From NCBI GenBank assembly GCA_016932235.1, contig JAFGDF010000054.1, positions 1 to 28,902 of the forward strand: 28,902 nucleotides of DNA. Reading direction: 5' to 3'. A program made the translations under genes and the position numbers. Below are positions 21,795 to 28,902 of the stretch, in pieces (within the stretch, counting starts at the first letter, position 1; the number at the start of each line of letters is the position of its first letter). This DNA is from Deltaproteobacteria bacterium. Its GTDB lineage: Bacteria; Desulfobacterota; DSM-4660; Desulfatiglandales; HGW-15. The notes beneath the pieces were generated by a model. It searched no databases. It worked only from the letters and a program-made list of their open reading frames with translations, and was not told the origin of the DNA.

Positions 21795-23095
21795 GTTCTT
21801 TATCTATAGGGATAATCGGTATCCTTGTCATGTTATTCTTGCTATTTTTGAGAATGCCTGTGGGACTGGCGATGGCGGCAGTTGGGTTTGGTGGGTATGC
21901 TTGTCTTACGAGCCTGGAAGGGGCCTTCGGTATATTGAGATCCGTGCCTTTTGTTACTGCGTTGAGTTATGACCTGTCAGTGCTTCCATTATTCCTCCTG
22001 ATGGGATCATTCGCAATCTACGCGGGAATGACGGAGGGCCTCTATTTTAGCGCGTACAAATGGATAGGAAGCCTGCCCGGGGGATTGGCAATAGCGACTA
22101 TAATCGGCTGCAGCGGTTTTGCCGCGGTTTCCGGATCCACTCTGGCAACGGCCGCCACCATCGGGAAAATCGCACTTCCGGAAATGAAAAAATACCGTTA
22201 TGATCCAGCTCTCGCAATGGGAGCGGCAGCTTCCGGTGGTTCACTTGGTATCCTTATTCCACCAAGTTCGATAATGATCATATACGGCATAATTACAGAA
22301 CAATCCATTGAAAAGCTTTTTATCGCGGGAATTTTCCCGGGTATCTTATTGTCATTTCTATTTGTAATGTACATTTTGATAATATCAGGACTGAAAAAGG
22401 AACTGGGTCCTCCCGCGGAAAAAGCACCTCTGAATGAAAAAATCAAGTCACTGCGGGATTGCTGGGGAGTAATAGTTTTATTCCTGGTAATTATGGGCGG
22501 CATGTACACAGGCATATTCACACCTACCGAAGCTGCAGGAGTTGGCGCCTTCGGTACATTAGCCTTTGCTGTCGCAAAAAGACGACTGAAAAGAACAGAT
22601 TTTATAAACGCCTTGACCGAAACCATATCTACAACCGGTATGATCTTTGTCATTATTATTGGAGCAATGATCTTTGGATATTTTTTAGCCATCAGCAGAT
22701 TGCCCTATGAATTAGGCGGTTTTGTATGTTCACTTCCGGTTTCCAGATATTTCATCCTGGCTTGCATATTAGCAGTATATATAATGCTCGGATGTGTTCT
22801 GGATACTATTGCCATGGTCCTGATTACGGTTCCTGTATTTTTCCCTGTGATCCAGGAACTGGGGTTTGACCCGATATGGTTTGGTATAATTATGGTACTG
22901 GTGTCAGAAATGAGTGTAATAACCCCGCCCATGGGAATGAACGTCTATGTTATTCATGGGATTTTCCAGGATGTCCCGATGGTTACTATTTTTAGAGGCG
23001 TAACCCCCTTTTTTGGTATGATGATACTCTGCACTATTCTTCTGATCCTGTTCCCGGAGATTGTGCTTTTTTTACCTGATATTATGAAAAATTAA
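21791..23095 (+). CDS. dctM: TRAP transporter large permease DctM (system 2)
   Basis: 434 aa, about twelve hydrophobic segments. Signatures: MPVGLAMAAVGFGGY, GFAAVSGSTLATAATIGKIA, ASGGSLGILIPPSSIMIIYG, FTPTEAAGVGAFG and ITPPMGMNVYVIHG. It is the ion-coupled translocation subunit. It aligns with the system 1 protein over the whole length, yet its codons are noticeably A+T-richer, in line with the rest of the 19.4-28.4 kb cluster. It is translationally coupled to dctQ2 and 32 bp from the GlcD-like gene, so uptake and oxidation genes are probably cotranscribed. Confidence 0.92.
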   Translation: MSSLSIGIIGILVMLFLLFLRMPVGLAMAAVGFGGYACLTSLEGAFGILRSVPFVTALSYDLSVLPLFLLMGSFAIYAGMTEGLYFSAYKWIGSLPGGLAIATIIGCSGFAAVSGSTLATAATIGKIALPEMKKYRYDPALAMGAAASGGSLGILIPPSSIMIIYGIITEQSIEKLFIAGIFPGILLSFLFVMYILIISGLKKELGPPAEKAPLNEKIKSLRDCWGVIVLFLVIMGGMYTGIFTPTEAAGVGAFGTLAFAVAKRRLKRTDFINALTETISTTGMIFVIIIGAMIFGYFLAISRLPYELGGFVCSLPVSRYFILACILAVYIMLGCVLDTIAMVLITVPVFFPVIQELGFDPIWFGIIMVLVSEMSVITPPMGMNVYVIHGIFQDVPMVTIFRGVTPFFGMMILCTILLILFPEIVLFLPDIMKN

Positions 23096-23127
23096 CCTTT
23101 CCGGTAAAAAGAAATACGCGAGGCCTT

Positions 23128-24537
23128 ATGTCGGAGAATATATTTAATGATATTAAAGAAATTGTAGGCAAAGAAAATATTTTAGAAAATTTTTTCGAAC
23201 TTGTTAATAATAGTATAGATCCTTTCCCCTATGATATTGATTTAGAGAAAGACACCTTACCTTTTGCCGTAGTAAAGCCCGGCAGTGAAAAAGAAATAAG
23301 CGAGATACTTGACTATGCCAATCGCAAAGATATTCCCATTTATCCAAGAGGTTCAGGAACAAGCCTGACCGGTTCGGCAAGGGCACCGAAAAAAGGTATC
23401 ATCCTGAGCACCAGCAGGCTTAATTTTATCCATATCAAGCAGGATAGAGGGTATTTTGAGTGTGGACCTGGCGCAGTCGTGGCAAATCTTAACACAGCCT
23501 TGGAAAGAGAAGGCTATTTTCTGCCGGTTTATCCAGGCAGCATCCTTGTTGCCTCCATGGGTGGAATGATGGCCGGCAATACCAGCGGCCATATAATTGA
23601 TGCATGCATCGGAAAGCCTTCTGACTATGTTCTCGGGCTGAGAGTTATACTTCCGACAGGAGAGGTTCTCGAAACAGGATCCATGGGTCTTCGAAAACCC
23701 TCCGGAACGGATCTGACAAAATTTTTTGTCGGCAATGATGGATTAACCGGTATTGTAACATCAATAAGGATGAGATTGGTTCCTCAAAAAGAAAAAGCCT
23801 TTGGGATCGCCTATTTCAAGGATGGCGAATCTATTGCGAAAGCGGTGGTCAGAATGTATATGGAAAAGGCTCCAGCGCCTCTTTTCATGGAATTCATGGA
23901 CAAGGCCACCACAGCAGTCGGTTTTAAACATGCAGGGCTGCCTGTTCCCCCTGGGTGTTCCATATTTTTTGCATCCCTGGGTTTATCGAAAAAAACGGCA
24001 TCTGAAAAGAATATGCAGCTGTTACACATAATGCAGAAGGAAAACCCCATAGAAGCCCGGGTAATCGAAGACAGAGATGAATGGAGCAAGATATGGACGG
24101 CAAGAGAAATAATTATCTCTTCAATGATGCAGGAACATAATGGATATTTTTCAGGCCCTGAAATTGTTTCCAGGCTTGATACCCTTCCGGATTGCATACG
24201 GGAACTGGAAACATATTGCGAAAAAGCCCCTGTTTTAAAAGGGCTCCCATTTTTCCTTCTGGGACATATCGGAGCATTGACATTTCATCCAACCGTTGTT
24301 GTGCCAAGAGATTGGGACAATAATAAGAAAAAAGAGCTTGTAAAAGCAGGATTTGACATAGAAAGGGAAATGAATTTAAGATATGGGACCTGTGGAGGAG
24401 AATGGCTTCAATTTGGCAGGCGGACGATGTTTTTTAAGGAGAGATATGGCGAAAATGCATATAATCTAGTCAGAAAATTGAAAAAAGTCTTTGATCCCAA
24501 CGATATACTAAATAGAGGAATCCTGGATGGCATGTGA
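23128..24537 (+). CDS. GlcD-like FAD-linked 2-hydroxyacid dehydrogenase
   Basis: 469 aa, typical of GlcD and D-lactate dehydrogenases. VVKPGSEKEISEIL (48-61) and PRGSGTSLTG (73-82) are the FAD-binding (PCMH-type) signatures; GMMAGNTSGH and VGNDGLTGIVTSIRMRLVP follow. The C-terminal FAD-oxidase domain ends in FDPNDILNRGILDGM. It should oxidise a 2-hydroxycarboxylate to the 2-oxo acid and pass electrons to the iron-sulfur protein encoded next. It has no signal peptide and probably sits on the cytoplasmic membrane face through GlcF. Glycolate, lactate and other hydroxyacids are all possible substrates. Confidence 0.88.
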   Translation: MSENIFNDIKEIVGKENILENFFELVNNSIDPFPYDIDLEKDTLPFAVVKPGSEKEISEILDYANRKDIPIYPRGSGTSLTGSARAPKKGIILSTSRLNFIHIKQDRGYFECGPGAVVANLNTALEREGYFLPVYPGSILVASMGGMMAGNTSGHIIDACIGKPSDYVLGLRVILPTGEVLETGSMGLRKPSGTDLTKFFVGNDGLTGIVTSIRMRLVPQKEKAFGIAYFKDGESIAKAVVRMYMEKAPAPLFMEFMDKATTAVGFKHAGLPVPPGCSIFFASLGLSKKTASEKNMQLLHIMQKENPIEARVIEDRDEWSKIWTAREIIISSMMQEHNGYFSGPEIVSRLDTLPDCIRELETYCEKAPVLKGLPFFLLGHIGALTFHPTVVVPRDWDNNKKKELVKAGFDIEREMNLRYGTCGGEWLQFGRRTMFFKERYGENAYNLVRKLKKVFDPNDILNRGILDGM

Positions 24538-24610
24538 TGTTTTTTAAACTTCGCAAGACTCTTCCCGCAGCACTTTATTAACATGTTCCACCGGTAAAGG
24601 CAGATAAAAA

Positions 24611-25795
24611 ATGGAACCAGAGACAGAAAAAAGAGAACAACTGATACAGGATATTATTGCTAATATCTCAAAATGCGTAAGATGCAGGTTTTGTTTCAGC
24701 AAATGCCCGGTTTATGAGGTATCCGGGGGCTGGACCATACACGGGGCATCAGGTATAACCCAGTCCTTGTATTACGGAATCAAAGCAAACAGGATCGATA
24801 AGGACCTGAGGGATATTTTAATGAGATGTACAACCTGCAGGAGTTGTGAGATTCTGTGTGAAAAGATGATGGCAGGGGTAAAACTTGTTGATGCAATCAG
24901 GAAAGGACGGGAACTCCTTCTTGAAGATGAGGTAAATCCCATTACCGAGCAGCAAAAGGCTTTGGAATCTCTCCAGATTATGGGCAATCCATATGGAAGA
25001 CAACCTGCGAAAAGAACGGAATGGGCCAGAAGTCTGGACGTGAAGATCATTGGTGATTGTGCGGATGGAATACCCCTGATCTATTACGTGGGTTGCCCGG
25101 CATCATATGATGAAAGGCTACATGGGGTTGCAAAAAGCATAGTGGGTCTCATGAATCTTGCCAACATTCCATTCGGCATAATGGGTAATGAAAGATGTTC
25201 CGGAGATCCCGCGTTAATTATGGGGGAAGCGGACCTGTTTGCCGTTATGGCTGATGAAAACATGAAAAAGTTTAAAGATCTCTCAATCGAATCTATCCTG
25301 ACTACTTCTCCGCATGATTATAACTGTTTTTTAAATGAGTACCCTGAAGAATTAAGAGAAATAGACTTAATGCATTATACTCAATTTTTTAAAAGATTGC
25401 TGGATGAAGAAAGATTAACTCTCAAAAACCCTTTTGAAAAAACAGTGACCTACCATGACCCCTGTTATCTGGGAAAACATAACTCTGTTTATAACGAACC
25501 ACGCGAGTTACTGAAATCCGTCCCAGGCCTCGAATTAAGAGAAATGTCGAGGACCAGGGAAGAAAGCCTGTGCTGCGGCGGTGGTGGTGGAAGGATGTGG
25601 TGCGATTTCCAAGAATCACCCCGCCTCGCGGAGATACGAGTGCTTGAAGCGATTGACACTGGAGCTGAAGTGCTTGCTACAGCGTGTCCATTTTGTCTGA
25701 GCAATTTTGAAGATGCTCTGAAGGTGCTTGATAAAGAGGGTTCATTGATGGTTAAAGATATCTCCGAGATACTCTACGAAGCGGCAAAACCGTAA
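24611..25795 (+). CDS. GlcF/HdrD-like iron-sulfur subunit with CCG domains
   Basis: 394 aa. Two ferredoxin-type quartets, C22/C25/C28/C32 and C73/C76/C79/C83, should bind two [4Fe-4S] clusters. Two cysteine-rich CCG regions follow: YYVGCPAS (Cys162) and later HDPCYLGKHN plus SLCCGGGGGRMWCD. This is the layout of GlcF and heterodisulfide-reductase subunit D. It would accept electrons from the GlcD-like flavoprotein and pass them to quinone or another carrier. It lacks predicted membrane helices. The gene follows the GlcD-like gene by 73 bp on the same strand. Confidence 0.88.
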   Translation: MEPETEKREQLIQDIIANISKCVRCRFCFSKCPVYEVSGGWTIHGASGITQSLYYGIKANRIDKDLRDILMRCTTCRSCEILCEKMMAGVKLVDAIRKGRELLLEDEVNPITEQQKALESLQIMGNPYGRQPAKRTEWARSLDVKIIGDCADGIPLIYYVGCPASYDERLHGVAKSIVGLMNLANIPFGIMGNERCSGDPALIMGEADLFAVMADENMKKFKDLSIESILTTSPHDYNCFLNEYPEELREIDLMHYTQFFKRLLDEERLTLKNPFEKTVTYHDPCYLGKHNSVYNEPRELLKSVPGLELREMSRTREESLCCGGGGGRMWCDFQESPRLAEIRVLEAIDTGAEVLATACPFCLSNFEDALKVLDKEGSLMVKDISEILYEAAKP

Positions 25796-25883
25796 ACAGA
25801 ACCTGACCCTCATAACCTGAAAAGGGCGCCGATTAACAAAAGCATAATGATACCGGGATAGACGGAATTAATAGAAAGAAGCC

Positions 25884-26954
25884 ATGTTGCTGAAAAAAGA
25901 CCGGATGAGCGGCAGTGAAAGGATGGATGCCCTGCTTCATTATCATAAGCCTGACAGGGTGCCTATCAATATGATCACGGTAGGCTTTCCGTGCAGAAAT
26001 GCCGGCCAACCGATAACCGCCGGGTATGATAATCCCGAAATTTTTTTTCAGTCCTTTAACTGGACAGCTGAGCAATACGGATGGGACATGGTGCCACAGA
26101 ATTGCCCTCATATCGTCTTAGGCGCGAGGGATTTTGGAGGAGAGGTCCGGCTCCCTTCAGGAGAATATGAAGGCGCATTGGTTGTAAAATCTTACCCTGT
26201 GAATTCAGAAGCGGATGTTGAAAAACTTGAATTGCCGGTTATTGCTAAGATAGACCAAATTCAAAAGTCCATGACGCTCTCTAAATTACAGGCTGATAAC
26301 AACCTTCCCGTAACCTTTGTCTCACGCTCTCCTTTAACAGTGGCGTCAAATATATGCGGCCTGGAAAAATTTTCCAAATGGATGATAAAAAAACCCGAAC
26401 TATGTGAAAGCATGATGAGCCTTGCGTTCCAGCATATATGTAATATGCTTGATCTCTGGGTTAATATGTTTGGAGGTGAGAACATATTCGCTTTACTCAC
26501 CTCTCCGAGTGAATCCAACCAGGTCATATCTCCTAAGCTTTTCGAAAAATTCGCTCTTCCTTATCATCTCGCATATCATGAAAGAATAAAGGATATGGGA
26601 ATAAAAAGGTTTATGTTTCATATTTGCGGAGATCAAAACCACAATCTTCCGGCACTATCTGCCAGCAAACCTTGGCCTCATCCAAGCGTACTCAGCTTTG
26701 GTCACGAAGTGGACCTGGAAACAGCCTCAAAAATGTTCCCTGAAGACATTATTTACGGAAATGTGAATCCGGCTGTTATCCAGATGAAAACTCCACAGGA
26801 GATCTATGAAATAACAAAGGAAACCATTGAAAAAGGCAAAAGGGCGCCCGGTGGATTCATGCTGTCGTCAGGCTGCGAGCTGCCCCCACTGGCACCTCCG
26901 GTAAATGTTTTTGCCATGACAAAGGCAGTCAACGATTACGGGTGGTATTCCTGA
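25884..26954 (+). CDS. Uroporphyrinogen decarboxylase-family protein, corrinoid methyltransferase type
   Basis: 356 aa. The N-terminal GSERMDALLHYHKPDRVPIN is typical of the URO-D superfamily. FHICGD supplies His246-x-Cys248, and SSGCELPP supplies Cys331. This HxC...C set is the zinc site of MtaA/CmuA-type methyltransferases that activate a thiol and exchange methyl groups with a corrinoid protein; true HemE lacks it. A haem-synthesis role is therefore unlikely. No corrinoid protein gene is in the window, so the methyl donor is unknown. It lies 88 bp after the GlcF-like gene. Start ATG 25884 is preceded only by AGAAAGAAG; ATG 25905 is an alternative. Confidence 0.82.
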   Translation: MLLKKDRMSGSERMDALLHYHKPDRVPINMITVGFPCRNAGQPITAGYDNPEIFFQSFNWTAEQYGWDMVPQNCPHIVLGARDFGGEVRLPSGEYEGALVVKSYPVNSEADVEKLELPVIAKIDQIQKSMTLSKLQADNNLPVTFVSRSPLTVASNICGLEKFSKWMIKKPELCESMMSLAFQHICNMLDLWVNMFGGENIFALLTSPSESNQVISPKLFEKFALPYHLAYHERIKDMGIKRFMFHICGDQNHNLPALSASKPWPHPSVLSFGHEVDLETASKMFPEDIIYGNVNPAVIQMKTPQEIYEITKETIEKGKRAPGGFMLSSGCELPPLAPPVNVFAMTKAVNDYGWYS

Positions 26955-27052
26955 TCATAGGCGCTTGGGTCCAACAATAAATGAACTCGAGATAGAAATA
27001 TCTTCTTGGTGAACACCTATCAAATGCAAAACAAAAAAAGGAGGTCAACCTT

Positions 27053-28423
27053 ATGGGTATTACAAGTGAGCTCGTTAATTATATTTTATCGACAAAATTT
27101 GAAGATATTCCTGCCGAGGCTGTTTCCAGAACCAAGGATTTTATACTGGATGAAATTGGGAACGCCTTGGGAGGCAGTGTAATAAAATCGGGGAAAATAA
27201 TCATCAACTGGGGTAAACTATGGGGCGGCGCCGCAGATGCGACCATCTTTTCAGACGGTATTAAAGTTCCTGTAGCCATAGCATCCGGGGTAAATACCCA
27301 ACTTTGTATGGGTCTTGAGCTTATGGAAACCTATAGGAATAGGTGTCATCCCGGATCGGGAATGGTAATGACGGCTCTTGCCTTTGGTGAAAAGGAAAGG
27401 CTTCGCGGAAAAGATATCATCGCTGCTGTCTGTACCGCTTACGACGTTACCGGAAGGATTATAGACGCCACATGGCCTTCGCGTGAACACCTGAAAGATA
27501 TATGGAATCAGCCCTGGCAGGGATGCGGCCCTCTCGTTGTGGCCATAAAACTGCTGGGTTTAACCTTTGAACAAGGGATGCATGCTTTCGGAATGGGACT
27601 GGGAAACGGTCCAACTGCGAATGTTCATCATATTATTTACGTCCCGGGTTCAATGTCAAAAATCGGAAATCAGTTTCATAACTTTGTCGCCATCAATGCT
27701 GCGTTTCTTGCAAAAATGGGTTATACAGGATACCATGAAATACTTGATGAACCCTTTCCTTTCTGGAGAATCATTTCGGATACGGAGAGAAAAGATATCT
27801 ACGATAAGGATTTGGGTCAGGATTTTTTTATAACCACAGCAATGAACTTTAAGCCCTGGCCCACTTGCAGATGGGCTCAGCCCGGAATACAGTCACTCCT
27901 CGAGATCATGGATTCGGAGAATCTTGATATAAATCATATCCGGGAAATAGTTTATCATTCCCATGAAAAGGTCACAGGCTATCCGTATGATAATATTAAT
28001 CCGTCTAATCCGGAAGATGCCTACTGGAGTGTTCCCTGGGCCTTTGCCGCCGCCGCTAAAGGGTATCCCGTCGGTCCTTCATGGTACATGGATTCTCTGT
28101 TTGCGAATGATGAATTCAAAGATGTAATGAAAAAAATCAAAATCAAAACATGGCAGGAATCTGTGGAAGCTTTTGAGAAAGAACCTGACAAATCCCTTAC
28201 TTTACTGGAAGTCAAAACCGACAAAGGAGTAATCTACGAAAGAAGAACGGAATATTGCAAGGGAGATCCACAACAACCAATGTCCAGAGATGAAATCCTC
28301 AACAAGTTTTTATCTCAGGCGGAAAGTGTAATCAGCAAAGAAAAGGCAAACAGGATTATTGAATTTGTCGGAAGCCTGGAAAATATGAAAGATATTTCGG
28401 ACATCTCAAAGCTTGTATATTAA
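27053..28423 (+). CDS. MmgE/PrpD-family protein
   Basis: 456 aa, family-typical length. ELMETYRNRCHPGSGMVMTALAFGE matches the conserved active-site region near residue 100. The helical N-terminal domain and the smaller C-terminal alpha/beta domain (from ~275, FKPWPTCRWAQPGIQSLLEI) follow family order. The family includes 2-methylcitrate dehydratase, cis-aconitate decarboxylase and iminodisuccinate epimerase, all acting on di- or tricarboxylates; which reaction applies cannot be told. It has a strong AAAGGAGGT 8 nt before the ATG. It is the last gene of the TRAP2 cluster before the Sir2 gene. Confidence 0.88.
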   Translation: MGITSELVNYILSTKFEDIPAEAVSRTKDFILDEIGNALGGSVIKSGKIIINWGKLWGGAADATIFSDGIKVPVAIASGVNTQLCMGLELMETYRNRCHPGSGMVMTALAFGEKERLRGKDIIAAVCTAYDVTGRIIDATWPSREHLKDIWNQPWQGCGPLVVAIKLLGLTFEQGMHAFGMGLGNGPTANVHHIIYVPGSMSKIGNQFHNFVAINAAFLAKMGYTGYHEILDEPFPFWRIISDTERKDIYDKDLGQDFFITTAMNFKPWPTCRWAQPGIQSLLEIMDSENLDINHIREIVYHSHEKVTGYPYDNINPSNPEDAYWSVPWAFAAAAKGYPVGPSWYMDSLFANDEFKDVMKKIKIKTWQESVEAFEKEPDKSLTLLEVKTDKGVIYERRTEYCKGDPQQPMSRDEILNKFLSQAESVISKEKANRIIEFVGSLENMKDISDISKLVY

Positions 28424-28528
28424 GCCATTCAATCACTGAAATGCCCCATTTCGGGAAGCTTTTTTCTGAACCGGCAGGTTGGACTGTCCCGATTCCTGGC
28501 ACCTTGGAAACTTGGACTTCCATAATAG

Positions 28529-28902
28529 ATGAGTCTTCAAGAAAATATAAAAGCGTCGATAGAATTGCTAAAAAAAGCGGAGGCGATACTGATTACGGCT
28601 GGTGCCGGAATGGGGGTTGACAGTGGTTTGCCTGATTTTAGAGGGTATCAGGGCTTCTGGAATGCGTATCCATTGTATGGGAAAGACGGTATCAGCATGT
28701 ATCAAATAGCCAGGCCGGCCAGCTTCACCGACGACCCGCAATTCGGCTGGGGGTTTTACGGGCACCGGTTTAATCTGTATCAATCAACAGAACCCCATAA
28801 AGGGTTTCAGCTTTTACTGAAATGGATTGACAGATTTGGCTGGGACTATTTTATAGCGACATCCAACGTCGATGGTCATTTTGAGAAGGCCGGCTTTCCA
28901 CC
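28529..28902 (+). CDS. Sir2-family NAD-dependent deacylase, 5' part (runs off the window)
   Basis: About 124 codons are visible and the frame is still open at the end. ITAGAGMGVDSGLPDFRG is the NAD-binding signature (canonical GAGxSxxSGIPDFR). FIATSNVDGHFEKAGF corresponds to the catalytic TQNIDGLHxxAG block, with Gln replaced by Ser. Sir2 proteins remove acyl groups from lysine with NAD, or act as NADases in defence systems. Start ATG 28529 is chosen because MSLQENIKASIELLKKAE leads straight into the first strand; no ribosome-binding site is evident. It lies 105 bp after the PrpD-family gene, with no clear terminator between. Confidence 0.82.
   Translation, partial: MSLQENIKASIELLKKAEAILITAGAGMGVDSGLPDFRGYQGFWNAYPLYGKDGISMYQIARPASFTDDPQFGWGFYGHRFNLYQSTEPHKGFQLLLKWIDRFGWDYFIATSNVDGHFEKAGFP

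Noticed and set aside
28441..28470. Possible terminator (GAAAT/ATTTC stem followed by TTTTTT) after the PrpD-family gene
   Set aside because: The stem is only 5 bp and the T-run starts too far from it to be convincing.
1..28902. CRISPR arrays, tRNA or rRNA genes, known riboswitches
   Set aside because: I looked for regularly spaced direct repeats, conserved rRNA segments and tRNA-like T-arm sequence in the gene-free stretches and found none that I could support by eye.

Overview
The window looks like a chromosomal segment of an anaerobic, probably syntrophic or sulfate-reducing bacterium of the Desulfobacterota (old Deltaproteobacteria). This is inferred from content only: two TRAP-type uptake systems, a molybdopterin enzyme of the pyrogallol/phloroglucinol transhydroxylase type, a GlcD/GlcF-like oxidase, a corrinoid-type methyltransferase of the URO-D family, and many short palindromic repeats. 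No rRNA or tRNA gene, CRISPR array or transposase gene was seen, and no marker gene fixes the species.

Left part (1-6.4 kb). A lactate/malate dehydrogenase-family gene (+) converges on a 3-hydroxyisobutyrate dehydrogenase-family gene (-). A complete TRAP transporter, dctP-dctQ-dctM, follows. It is bracketed by two inverted copies of a ~290 bp palindromic element (2107-2395 and 5550-5839), and the second copy supplies the stop codon of dctM. About 0.55 kb of repeat debris follows.

Middle-left (6.4-10.2 kb). A two-gene leftward operon encodes a molybdopterin large subunit (877 aa) and a 16-cysteine iron-sulfur subunit (276 aa). They match pyrogallol-phloroglucinol transhydroxylase in size, domain layout and probable active-site residues. 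A 48 bp remnant of the palindromic element lies upstream.

Centre (10.2-18.4 kb). This is an amino-sugar block. A leftward operon encodes a GlmU-like hexapeptide protein, GlmM, a divergent NagB-like protein and a wHTH-nucleotidyltransferase. Diverging from it are a long YvcK/CofD-family protein and RapZ. The two directions have well-formed promoters in a 196 bp shared region. RapZ and YvcK are known amino-sugar sensors in other bacteria, so enzymes and sensors sit side by side here.

Right part (18.4-28.9 kb). A lone cupin gene has a near-consensus promoter. An A+T-richer catabolic cluster follows: a GntR/FCD regulator with an inverted repeat before its start, a second TRAP transporter, GlcD-like and GlcF-like subunits, a URO-D-family methyltransferase and an MmgE/PrpD-family enzyme. 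The likely logic is import of a small (hydroxy)carboxylate, oxidation by GlcDF and further conversion by the last two enzymes; the substrate is not known. The window ends inside a Sir2-family gene.

Two repeat families run through the window. One is the ~290 bp element (two full copies plus a remnant). The other is a family of four perfect or near-perfect hairpins with a shared core (TGYCGGA, 5-nt loop, TCCGR) and arms that differ in sequence yet stay complementary.
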